Assembly (NCBI GenBank): GCA_013397435.1 | Contig: VZRG01001521.1 | Span: 1,761 to 65,760 of the forward strand | DNA from: Erythrocercus mccallii | Lineage: Eukaryota; Chordata; Aves; Passeriformes; Dicruridae | Direction: 5' to 3' | Length of the DNA stretch: 64,000 nucleotides | Shown here: positions 25,688 to 36,855 of the stretch, piece by piece | Numbering within the stretch: position 1 is the first letter of the stretch | How the letters are laid out: every line of letters starts with the position of its first letter | Made by a program: the position numbers and the translations under genes | Notes under the pieces: generated by a model | The model's input: only the letters and a program-made list of their open reading frames with translations | Database searches by the model: none | What the model was told of the DNA's origin: nothing

Positions 25688-28127
25688 GTAAGAAAGGTAT
25701 CTTTATTCTCTTGAGTGTGACAAAAAGTACTTAACCTTTTAAATTTCACTTTTGAAAAGTACAGTCTGTCGAGCCAGTATTCTGGGAAGGTTGTGGGTGG
25801 AGTGTTTTGTTGGTTTTTATTTTTATTTGTTCTTGAAACTTTCTGGGCACGTGTAGAGAACTTTCCACCCGTCTAACAGTCTTAAAATGTTTTAGACTAG
25901 TAGTGCAAAGAATGAGCAATAAAGAGCAATTTCAGAATAAAAGATACCACTGAATAGCATATGATTGTTTGGTTAGAAAAGTAATTCCATTTCATTGCCA
26001 CAAAAATGTTTACGTTTTCTAGCCTGACTAGCCAAGGGAATGGAGTTTATATAGTATCTCATTCTTTTCTCTTCCCAAAAATTTTAAACATCTCTCTGAC
26101 TAGGAAGAGGATAAAAAACTTAAAACTTGAGACAAAAGTGTAGTAGTCAACCTTATATATATTGTGTGGACAGGCTGGCAACCAGCAAATGTGCTCCCTC
26201 ATGGTCAGCATGGATATTCTGAGACACCACAAACAGCTATGATCATTGCAATGACATGATACGTGTTGGATGCTTCCTGCAAATCTCTATGTGGTGTGAC
26301 TTTAGTAGTTCTACTGCTCCTAGAATTTCCCCTGCTTGATCCAGACAACTCCAAAAAGAAAAACAATTCTAGGATTTTTATTTTAATCAGGAAAACATTC
26401 TTTGCTCATTTGCTTACAGTCTTTATGTATACATGGAACTGTGTAGCATCTTCTATGTGTAACATTGCTCTGCAAGTGTCTCCCTCCTTAATAACCACGT
26501 GGGTGCTGTGCAGATTGTCCTTAGCACTGTGTTGTAGGTAGTTTGTTCCAACACCCTTCAGAGACTGAAGGCCTGATTTCTCCCTTCTCCCCAGCTCCCT
26601 CATCCACACTTGGTTCTCAAGGTCTTATTTAGTGCAGTGGGATACGTGGCTCATTGGGTTGGCTGGATCATCTGATGGCAGAGTGAGAAAGAAAGCTTTT
26701 GTTTATTTTTCCCATCACAGTCAGGTGTTACATTCATTCTCTTTCATATTGCTCATGTAAGCTATGCCTCTGACTCTTCCTCAGTCTCAGTGGATTCTGC
26801 TATAAAGTTGTAGGTTTGCAGCTATGTTCCTGTTATAAGGACTTGTAGGCTGGGTCACCAGAGCACTGCCTACTTGTTTATCATCTACTTTATGTTATGA
26901 GCCCCAGTGCATTCAGTCACTGCTTCAGATACCTTCTAGTTAGGAACAGAAAAGAAATGCAGTAACAGAATGTTGCTGCAAAATAATCTGTTTCCAAAGA
27001 ACAGCAGTTTCTGTAAAGAGTTAAATTAGATAAGATGACATATTTTAGTCTTTTAAGTTTAGCACTTCTCTCAGAACTTAATTAGATCTAATTTGGCTTG
27101 GCGTTGCCTACTTTTTTTTAGTACAGAATTAGCCTGTTTCTCTCTGTCCTAGGGCAGTCCTGTAATTTTGGCAGTCTTGTTCCAATTATCAAACTCAGTT
27201 TCTAAAGATGTAGTTTCAGAATACACACTGCTAATGTTTTTATCTTTTTACTGTAACTTCATGATTCACTGTCATCATGTTTCTGCTGTGGAGCTGCTTT
27301 CTTTTCAAGTGTTCTTATTAAAGATAGAAAAGCTCCTTGGGCTCTTTCATTCTTTTATATCTTAAGTAATAAAGCCAGACCATTGGTTGGTGGGGTTTTT
27401 TTCAGCTGTTTCATATGGCTTATATTAATGTATCAGAGACTTTATAATTCTAAAATTATCTTTTGGTGATTGTCTCATCTAATGATTATGAATGCTTTTT
27501 TCCCCCCTAAATTTCTATTTTTATGCTAATTCTTTTAATCTTGCAAAGCTGTATCTTGGAATTTATGTGGTCTGCAGCTGGAGCTTTTACATGGTGTATC
27601 TGGACATTTGCAGTGCACTTGTTGGATTTTACTAACTGCTCTCCTAATTTGGAGTGACTTAAGCAGTTCTTATTCAGGATTTGTTTTACTGCTGCTTATT
27701 GGAAGCTTAACAGTGAGTCATACCTAACATACGACTTAAAAATTCTTCCTAAAATGAAGAATTTTAGACTGTGTATTTCCTATTCATCAAATACAACTAT
27801 GCAGACCTACCTGCATGCCTACAGAAAAATAGGAGGGCCTACTTGTAAATGAAATGTTTGTAATTTCTTGAAACTTTCTTTGTGGTGATTTTTCTAAGTA
27901 TTCATTTAGAAAGTATTAAAAAATATGGATATCTTTCTAAATATCAAAATGATGTGATGCATCTTGCTTCCACGTAACCCTACGAAGACTAGGGCACTTT
28001 TTAAAATGTATTGCATTCAGTTAATAATAGTCTTCTTAGGTCTGAAATTTAATTGATAACTGAAGATATATCCTCATGTTTTAAAACTGTATTTTTCTTT
28101 TAATATTTCTTCTCCTCTTGAATTTAG

Positions 28128-28139
28128 ATAACATAATCC
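28128..28139 (+). other. SOCS5: SOCS5 5'UTR remnant in the coding exon
   Basis: Twelve bases lie between the acceptor (TTTAG, ending 28127) and the start codon. They include an in-frame TAA at 28134-28136, so the coding frame cannot begin further upstream and the ATG at 28140 is the true start on this exon. Confidence 0.85.
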
Positions 28140-29750
28140 ATGGATAAAGTGGGAAAGATGTGGAACAATTTCAAATACAGGTGCCAGAATCTATTTAGTC
28201 ATGAGGGTGGAAGCCAAAATGAGAGTATAGTTGTGAACTCCAATAATTGCTCATCTGGTAAAGACAAAGCCATCCAGATAACTGACTTGACTCAACAACA
28301 ACCCAGCAGCCCTTTGAGAGAAAACGTTGCTTTGCAATTAGGCTTAAGTCCTTCAAAGAATTCAGCAAGACGGAACCAAAACTGTGTCACAGAAATTCCT
28401 CAGATTGTTGAAATAAGCATTGAGAAAGAGAATGACTCGTGTGTCACCACGGGAGCCAGGCTTGCTCGAAGGGACTCTTATTCTCGGCATGCTCCATGGG
28501 GCGGGAAGAAGAAGCACTCCTGCTCTACCAAAACACAGAGCTCCTTGGATACTGAAAAAAGATTTGGTAGAACACGAAGTGGTTTGCAGAGGAGGGAGAG
28601 AAGGTATGGGGTGAGCTCAGTCCATGACATGGATGCAGTATCCAGCAGGACAGTAGGTAGCCGTTCTCTGCGACAGCGTCTCCAAGATACTGTTGGGCTG
28701 TGTTTTCCCATGAGAACTTACAGCAAACAGTCCAAACCTCTGTTTTCTAACAAAAGAAAGATCCATCTCTCTGAACTAATGCTTGAGAAATGCCCTTTTC
28801 CTGCAGGCTCAGATCTGGCCCAGAAGTGGCATCTGATTAAACAACACACAGCGCCTGTGAGCCCTCATTCAACTTTCTTTGACACATTTGATCCTTCCTT
28901 GGTTTCCACAGAAGATGAAGAAGACAGGCTCAGAGAGAGACGTAGACTTAGTATTGAAGAAGGGGTTGATCCCCCTCCCAATGCCCAAATACACACTTTT
29001 GAAGCTACAGCACAGGTAAATCCATTGTATAAATTGGGACCAAAGTTAGCCCCTGGTATGACTGAGCTGACCGGGGACAAAACCATAACACCTCCAGGGA
29101 ACTGTGACTCCGAAGAGGACACAACAACGCTTTGCCTGCAGTCACGCCGGCAGAAGCAGCGTCAGATGTCAGGAGAGAGCCACGGCCATATCAGCAGGCA
29201 GGGGGCTTGGAAAGTGCATACTCAGATCGATTACATCCACTGCCTCGTACCAGACTTGCTCCAGATCACAGGTAACCCGTGTTACTGGGGTGTCATGGAC
29301 CGCTACGAAGCAGAAGCGCTTCTGGAGGGTAAACCAGAAGGCACTTTTTTGCTCAGGGATTCTGCGCAGGAGGACTACCTCTTCTCGGTGAGCTTCCGCC
29401 GCTACAACCGCTCGCTGCACGCACGCATTGAGCAGTGGAACCACAACTTCAGCTTTGACGCCCATGACCCCTGTGTGTTCCACTCCTCCACTGTTACGGG
29501 GCTTCTGGAACACTACAAAGACCCCAGCTCTTGCATGTTCTTTGAACCGTTGCTTACTGTATCTCTGAACAGGACCTTCCCCTTTAGTCTGCAGTATATC
29601 TGCCGGGCAGTAATCTGCAGGTGCACTACGTACGATGGAATTGATGACCTTCCTCTACCCTCAATGTTGCAAGACTTTCTAAAGGAGTATCACTATAAAC
29701 AAAAAGTCAGGGTGCGATGGCTGGAGCGGGAACCTATAAAAACAAAGTAA
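28140..29750 (+). CDS. SOCS5: Suppressor of cytokine signalling 5 (SOCS5), complete
   Basis: SOCS5 is a cytoplasmic substrate-receptor of a Cullin5-Elongin B/C ubiquitin ligase. In mammals it damps IL-4 receptor/JAK and EGF receptor signalling (family knowledge). The 536-residue product matches the human length. Residues 1-370 form the long SOCS4/5-type N-terminal region, opening MDKVGKMWNNFKYRCQNLF. Around 165-245 lies its conserved block (GSRSLRQRLQDTVGLCFP), which includes the reported JAK-interaction segment. The SH2 domain spans about 381-476 from CYWGVMDRYEAE, with phosphotyrosine-binding Arg406 in FLLRDS. The SOCS box spans about 483-525: BC box SLQYICRAVI (483-492) and Cul5-box LPLP (504-507). 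The start is fixed by the in-frame TAA six bases upstream. The ATG has T at -3 but G at +4. The whole coding sequence is in one exon, as in other vertebrates. No frameshift or missing key residue is seen. SOCS4 is its closest paralogue but is shorter and differs in the N-terminal part. Confidence 0.99.
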   Translation: MDKVGKMWNNFKYRCQNLFSHEGGSQNESIVVNSNNCSSGKDKAIQITDLTQQQPSSPLRENVALQLGLSPSKNSARRNQNCVTEIPQIVEISIEKENDSCVTTGARLARRDSYSRHAPWGGKKKHSCSTKTQSSLDTEKRFGRTRSGLQRRERRYGVSSVHDMDAVSSRTVGSRSLRQRLQDTVGLCFPMRTYSKQSKPLFSNKRKIHLSELMLEKCPFPAGSDLAQKWHLIKQHTAPVSPHSTFFDTFDPSLVSTEDEEDRLRERRRLSIEEGVDPPPNAQIHTFEATAQVNPLYKLGPKLAPGMTELTGDKTITPPGNCDSEEDTTTLCLQSRRQKQRQMSGESHGHISRQGAWKVHTQIDYIHCLVPDLLQITGNPCYWGVMDRYEAEALLEGKPEGTFLLRDSAQEDYLFSVSFRRYNRSLHARIEQWNHNFSFDAHDPCVFHSSTVTGLLEHYKDPSSCMFFEPLLTVSLNRTFPFSLQYICRAVICRCTTYDGIDDLPLPSMLQDFLKEYHYKQKVRVRWLEREPIKTK

Positions 29751-31014
29751 ATGGAAATCAAAATAAGCTTCTGGAACATGCTCTTTTTTTTGTGTATTAC
29801 AGTTTAACTGCAGCAAGCACACCGACGACGTCTAGCTTTTCTGCAATATCCTATTTAAGCTGAGTGTTAGTATCCTGTCAGATGCTGCCTGCTGTTAATC
29901 AAACTAAGTTGTGATGCCTCTTGGAAACAATAAGCAGACACAATTCTGCACGTTTTTCATTAAGGCCTAATGAAAATATTTTTGCTAATTTCTAAATATT
30001 TTGTTTCCCTTTTATAGCTGTAGTAATTGGATGAAGAAACTACGAGGCATTTCCCATGGGGCGTTCATGTAATGCTATTAAAGAAAGGCTTTATTGGAGG
30101 GGCATTTTTGCTAATATTTGAAATATTTTTTTAAAATTCTCTTCTTGAAAACTTTCCTCTATTCAAAGTAATAACTTAGCTTGGAAACAAGTTTCCAAGT
30201 ACTAGTGAATATTTTCTTGTAATGGAGAGCAGTTCATTAGAAGCAGTCCATTAAGAGTTAATGGTGCTTTGATGCTAACAGATGAATTATGCTTTCCACA
30301 GTATATAAGGTTTCTTAATGATTGAGACTTGAATATGCCTGCTCAGTACTGTAATTCTGTTACAAACACTTGGAGATTTAAGTGGCATTGTTAGCAAAAG
30401 TAGTACTGTCTCAGATAGTTAAAAATACCTTCCAGTGTGAATTACTGCTTCTGTGGCAGGACACAGAATTAGATTATTGCTGTGAAACAGAAGGTTGTGG
30501 GTTTTTTCCAAAACAGATTTTGGTGGCCTGACTGCTAGTAACTTACAATGGAAGGTAATAGTGACAAGAAAAAAAGTTTAATTATTTAAAGTCGTCTGAT
30601 ATTTTTATGGAGAACATGACAAGTGGTTGAATTATTATAGTCAGAGTACAAAATCTGACATATCTGAAACAAATGTCAGGTTTCAAAGGTACCGGTACAC
30701 TTTATTTGTAAATATCTTTCCATCTGCGCTTTTAAAAATGTTCTAAAGTAATATGCACTGATAATAGTTCAACAGATTACTTAGAAACAAGATTCTAACT
30801 TCTGTTTGCTTATTTAATTGGAGATGGAACTTAAAGTAGTTCTGTCTTAGATATTTTGCACTAAAATTTTGTCGGAATGCCCTGACCCCTGTTTAATGTT
30901 TTGTACCAATTCTGAGTGCTCCCTAGTTTCTTTACCAGCTGCTACAGTATTTTATTTCTTACTTCTCTACAGCAGTGACCTGTTTGAGGTAGGAAACATT
31001 TTGGCTGCAAGTAC

Positions 31015-31020
31015 AATAAA
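31015..31020 (+). terminator. Polyadenylation signal AATAAA (candidate, proximal)
   Basis: A canonical hexamer lies about 1.27 kb after the SOCS5 stop, followed by T/G-containing sequence. It could end a shorter transcript. Confidence 0.45.
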
Positions 31021-31099
31021 CGTTATTCTTGTATGCTACACTAACCCTTCTATTGATGTATTTTTCTGCTTGCTGTGCCTTGTTCTGGCTTTTTGTGCT

Positions 31100-31105
31100 A
31101 ATAAA
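31100..31105 (+). terminator. Polyadenylation signal AATAAA (candidate, main)
   Basis: A canonical hexamer is followed within 40 bases by a GT-rich stretch (gtatgttcagtgttatacttg), the arrangement expected of a functional cleavage site. It would give a 3'UTR of about 1.4 kb. Confidence 0.5.
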
Positions 31106-34100
31106 GTACAGTATGTTCAGTGTTATACTTGTATATCTGCTCTGTTTTTATATATTCATGTAACTTGTAGCAGTTAAATGAATTTTTAATAGGCTTTTCT
31201 TAGTATTTAGGATAGGTAATGCACAAGTACTGTGCAGTTGAGTGTTAATTGGTCAGCACACAATATTCCTGGTTTTTGTTACAGCAACTTGACAGTGTAC
31301 ACCATTGAATAACATTTCTGTGGTCACTGCAAGGTAATGGACTTGTCTGCAGGCATAGAGCATTTTACAGGTTTTTGTAATGCAAAGGATAAATGTTAAG
31401 CAAAAAGTGTTCTAAAACATTATTGATCCCCTATAATGGTTGCTGAAGGTGTTTCAGCTTGTTGTATAGGTAACTGCTAAGGTTAATATTTTGATACTCC
31501 CCACTGAGGAATGCTTATTCCTGTAAATTGACAGTACGGTGGTGGCATTTGTTCACTTTTATGCTATTTTAATAAATAGATATACACACAAGTTGGCCAA
31601 ATGTCCTGTTTTTACCAAAGAATACTGTCAGTTTATGTTGGGGTATTTTTTTAGTTTAAAAAAAACAAACTCAAGAGTGGAGAGGTGCAATTTTTGTTCT
31701 ATCAAATATTTATCCCAAGCTATGATAAACCAAAGTATTTGATAACTTCATCTAAACCTAAGTAATGTATACATTTATGTTGGTAGAGCCTAAAGCTTTT
31801 ACATCAATGGTGTCATCATTATTCCTGAACTCACAATGCACCTGAAGAGGAATGATTTAAATAACTTTGTAATGACTGGAACAGCACTACATAAAAGCTC
31901 ATACTGCGAGGGGTTAATCTGAAGCACCCAGAAAGCACTTTAAAACATGTGTTTATATGCTTGTGGAAAGTTTGTGATCCTGTTACACATTTTTTGTAGT
32001 AGATTATCTTCTTTCATGTGTTAAAAGACTTCAACTGTTAAAATGGAACTTTGTTTAGAATATGTAAATACTAAGTTTATGTAATTACGTGTACAACTGT
32101 GCAAATGGTCTCTTAAGTTTTGAGTTGTGTGTGTGTCATTGGATATGCAACTCTTGGTTTAAAATCTGCTCTAAGCATAAAAAGAGGAAAAAGTCACCAG
32201 CATGAAATTGCACCTAAGTGTACCTTCACTGTGTCGTTCTCACTGTTCCCTCAGTTGGACCTGAATGCCAGAGGAGTTTACTTAAATTCTCGCTTTCAAT
32301 ATTAGTGTCATACAGTCAGCCTGCAACCAAGCTTTGTCCCGGTGTAGGGACCTGTTTTTCGTTTATACCCATTGCAGTTGCTTGTCATGAACTAGCTGTG
32401 ACATTGTCAATGTGGTCAGGAACACACATTCATCTAATTTTTAATCATGTGGTGGAATCATTGGGAAAAAAATAAAAACCCCAAACCCTTCTCTCAGAAA
32501 GTTTGCTCTTGCATTTGTATACATAATCTTTGTGGAGGGATTTGGTCCTCTAAAACACACAAAAAAGGAATGATCTATTTCTCTACAACTTTTTAAAAGC
32601 TCTGCTTCACTGAAATATACAGAATAATTTGCTAGCGTGGTTATGCTAAAATGAATCACTTTTTAAATTTTGGGGGACTTGAGTGTTGACCATTCCAGTT
32701 GCAGTGTACTTCTTAATGAATACATTTTCAGTTCTAAAGGCATTAAAATGCTAGTAGGTGGAGAATGCAAATAGTTGATTCCTCATTTGTATTTCTCATT
32801 CTGATTTCACTTAGAAAATCTTGACTGTGTCTTGAAGAGGTGCACAAACCACAGCTTTTTTTTTTAACAGTAGGATTCAATGTAAAAAGGTACACTTGTA
32901 TTATCAGTTATTACCAATCTAATTTGGTTATGTGGCAGATGAGTTTTGGAGCCTCAGTCTTGTCAAGTGTTCTTTTGAGCTGACTCTTTTCTACAGAAGG
33001 AGCTATAGAAAGGGCTTACTCCATAGGAGGGTTTTGTGAGGAATCTAACAAAGGTATTTTATATCCCTGTGGAATTGGAGAAAGGAAAATTACTATATTT
33101 TGAGTATTCAGGAGGGCTTATGAGTTTAGGATCTTTTACCAGTTTTATCAGGTGTATGGTGTTTATCAGTTTTAAATGCATAGTTCATGAAAATGCTTGT
33201 AAAGCAAGTAGACACTTGTCCAGGTAATTTACTTGTCAGAATGGAACTTCTGAAGAAAAGTAAGTTGCAAATTAATGTTTTGCCTTTAGATACTTCTAAA
33301 TTTTATGCACGTTTGAACACTTGCTGCTTACAAAATGATAGTCCTTAAATCAGAAGCATAGAGTTGTGAAAAGATGTCTGCCTGTCTGTATTGTTTGACA
33401 ATATGAAGTCAAGCCTTACAGATGTCACTCAAATCCTTAAGTCCATATTTAAGGTTCTGCACTACTTAGAAACAAGCAAAGATTCTGAATTTCTGTGATA
33501 AAAAACCTGTTTGCTCCAGTCTCCATGTGCAAGCCAAAATATTTGCAGAATGTTTTAAAGCTTTCCTCTGATGCAGAATTGCATGTAAGGCAGAAGTTGT
33601 CATTGTTAGCAGTTGCTGAGTACCAGAGAGATGAATCTGCAGGCATCATGGTTATTCTTTTTCAAAGTCATCTTGAAAGACAGTATTTAATGGAAAAATA
33701 TGAACTGAATCTTAGTGGATTCTTTCTAAAAAAGCGTTTCTCCATTTAAGGCACTTAAAACTCACATCTAAAATTATGGAAGCACTTTTTGAGCCTCATT
33801 TTCTGATTTTGTTGTGAAGTGAGCAAGTATGTGCCAAACCTTAGTCTGCAAGTATCTGGCACATGTATATTTATATGTTAATAAGATGTCTCCAAGCAGG
33901 TTTACATTTATGGTCTTTTTTGAAGTTACTGAAGTACACCAATATGGTGAGCATTAATATATTTGAATTCTAAAAATTCTCTGTTTTCTGTGTATGGCAT
34001 GCTTTGCAATTAAAAGGATTATTTTATTTGTATCTTCACCTGTACTTAATATATATGACCAGTTGATTGGTGTGTTTTTTCCTGCTATCGGCACACTTAT

Positions 34101-35849
34101 CTAAACAGTTGTCTCTGGACTTATGACCAAAGGAGATTTTTCATACCTGTTTTTTTAAGAAACATAGAAATCAAATCAGTTGGCTTTTAAAGTATTAATT
34201 CCATGGAGCATGGTGTAACATTGCTAATTGCTTTCCCTTTTTGCAGTATTGATGTACAGAGAATCATTTAGCCTGACCGTGAGTTGTATCTGCTGTTGAC
34301 TTTAAATGTCTGAATTTTAAGCATTATTTTTATTTTAATTGAAAATGCTCCTGATGAGGGCTTTGAAAAGAAAAAGCTTTGATGTATTTATGTCAATGTA
34401 CATAAAGTGAATGTTTTGCAATGAGATAAGGATCTCTTGAAGATGCTTTTTGGAAGTTTTCCCGTCACTGTCTTAAATCAAGAGTCTTCAAAAAAGAAAA
34501 AAAACCAAAAACAAAACAAAACCCAAACAATCTCTTGATGACTTAAACCTTACAATAATTTAAAAACTGAAAAGCAATCTGGTGCTTTTCTTAATTTGCT
34601 TGCATGTTGCCAGACTGATTTAAGAATAGTTGTTTCAAGAAGCAAATTAAATCTGTTATTTCAATGAAGCATTGCCATTTATGATTTTATGAAATATTCC
34701 ATTTGCAAAAATTGTCTACCAACAGGATGTTAACCTGATACTGTATTTGTTGCTATCAGGGTAACTGTTGTGTGTATGCTTTTTGAGCTGAATAAGTGTT
34801 CACTTTGTAAATTTACATTCAGGCTACAGCTGTTACCAGCGAGGTTCCCTAGGGCCAGCACAATGAATTTATGAGCTGAAGCTCCTAGTGCTTGACCCCT
34901 TTTTGTCTTCAGTAGGAAAAAAAGTGTAACTCTGTGCGATACAGCTCGTGTTACAAATTTCCATGTTAAGCACACAGCTACGCTGACAAGCAGAAACGTA
35001 TCTGAACTTGCTTGTCTGGAGTAAAGCAACCTCTCTGCCTTCTCAGCAGGAGCTGTAACTTGGTGGCACCTTGGCAAAGAGGAAGCAGAAATAGGTTTTG
35101 CTCTTCTCTGAGCAGCTGTTAAACTGAACATGGGGTGTGCTTCCTGTGCGATAGGGTATCTGAACTCCTTTGAGCCCTGAGAATTTTAATAGTGTTCAGA
35201 AGATACAGAAGCACTTGGCTGCTTGGTCATTTCTTGCTTTCGTACTTGCAGTTTTGCAAAAGCTTGAAGAGATGTATTTATTAAAATTGAATCTATGTAG
35301 TCACCAACTGTATAAGCACCGCTTTGTAATATCTTTATAGAGATATCAAATTCCTACACAATTATATTTAAACTGTTTTGGGAAAATGAATAATGACACT
35401 GTGGGCACAAATTAATTCAGATTGCACTATAAACTTTCTTACCAGAAGCCTTCATTCTTACAAAGAACTATGCGATCCCTACACAGAAACTGTAGCTTTG
35501 GTGGTGCGCTCTTTGGTAGATGTCCAAAACAGCGGCATCCAGACCGGTCCCTGGACCTTTTCTGACATTCCAGTTGAAGGGGCCTGGCAGGCCCCCTGGG
35601 CACTCGAGGAGTTGGCTGGCAAGCACGCCAGGCCGAGCGTCACCCGATGCCAGTACCTTGTATAACTGCTGGTTTAGGTCTCCCCAGCTTAGATGTTTTT
35701 TAACTCACTGCAGCTTAAATGTTTTTCCACCCTGCCTAATTTGTCTTTGTTATTTGGTTGCCAAACTGTCTTGCATCTTAATAGAGTAAGAAAATAATGT
35801 GATTTATGGCTACCCAACCAGTGTATTAAGTGATAGATGGCTCTGTCTT

Positions 35850-35855
35850 AATAAA
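35850..35855 (+). terminator. Distal AATAAA followed by T/G-rich sequence (candidate)
   Basis: A canonical hexamer is followed within 30-60 bases by a T/G-rich stretch (attgttttctttttatatttg). If transcription from SOCS5 reads this far, the 3'UTR would be about 6.1 kb. It could equally be chance. Confidence 0.2.
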
Positions 35856-36790
35856 CGGGGTATAAACTGCCATATTGTTTTCTTTTTATATTTGTTTGGG
35901 AGCAAAAAGTTGTGGGTTTAATGAGTTTAAGTCCATTCTGTAAATGCATAGTTCTACAAATATTTAGAGATGTACATGTCAAGAACAATAAGTAGTTAAA
36001 GTAATCAGTAAATCATGTTTGTTAGAGTCCTTCTCTGATTAATCTAAAATACTTGAGCAAAGAGATCCACAGCTAGTTTTTGTCTTCAGAAATTTTATCA
36101 CTCTCTGAAATTCATCCATTAGCTTAGCAAGTTTTTACTTAAATCACTTAAAATGTTTTTCTCTCCAGCTGTGGGCTAAGGACGTTTTTGTGACATAAAC
36201 ATGTCTTCTAGAGCACAGCCCCCATGAGCACAAACTAAGGATCAGAAGTAGATGTCATCCTGTAAACTGAGCGTGTTTCTCCTCTGTGCGTGATGGGAGC
36301 TGCTCTGAAAGCAAATTTGTGCAAACCTTATAGCTAATTATGAAAACTGAGCAAAATGCTGCTGGTAAGCAGTTAGAGCTGGGCACAGCAACAGCCATGT
36401 GACAAGCTGAAGAAGTGTTGTGGGCTGCTCTGTGGAACTATTTTGGGCCTCTTAATTTGTTAATTATATATTTTCTAGACCACTGCTCCTAAAAATACGT
36501 TTAGTCTAGGCTCCATTGGAGTATTTATATCTCATCACTGGTGAACTAATAGAAAACTGAAATCCTGAAAAGAAACCATGTGGTTTTGGCTGTTTTGTAT
36601 AGAGATTGCCCTTGTAGTTTTAGCTTCATTGGTACATGGAGAAGCCTACATGTCCTAAACTCACCTGAAATAAATCTATAATTGATTAAGGAATGAAAGT
36701 TATGGAAATTGATTTGCCTGTTGTAGTGGTGGATTTGAAATATTAAGCTCTACTTCTGTAAAACTTATGGCAGATATCCTAATATTATGT

Positions 36791-36855
36791 TAAGTATTTT
36801 ATTTAAGTATTTAAGTATTTTAAGTATTTTATTATTTAAGTATTTAAGTATTTAG
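36791..36855. repeat. TATTTAAG-type minisatellite
   Basis: About 65 bases are built of repeated aagtattt / atttaagt units with one- to three-base length variation, apparently spread by slippage. It is pure A/T/G with a G every seven to nine bases. Confidence 0.85.

Larger units (their letters stand above)
21087..28127 (+). other. SOCS5 first intron, 3' part, ending at the splice acceptor
   Basis: This is AT-rich intron sequence from the gap to the acceptor of the coding exon. It contains a degraded CR1 end (21735-21832), a TA microsatellite next to an A-rich tract (23048-23127), and an exon-like interval at 25596-25687. The intron ends in a long pyrimidine-rich stretch and TTTAG at 28127. 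No protein exon is recognisable within it. Confidence 0.7.
29751..31130 (+). other. SOCS5: SOCS5 3'UTR (inferred extent)
   Basis: AT-rich sequence follows the TAA stop without any splice-like break, up to two polyadenylation signals at 31015-31020 and 31100-31105. It contains scattered ATTTA pentamers (near 29852, 30376, 30584 and 30812), the core of AU-rich instability elements common in cytokine-pathway mRNAs. The end point is inferred. Further AATAAA motifs at 31571 and 35850 mean longer forms are possible. Confidence 0.55.
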
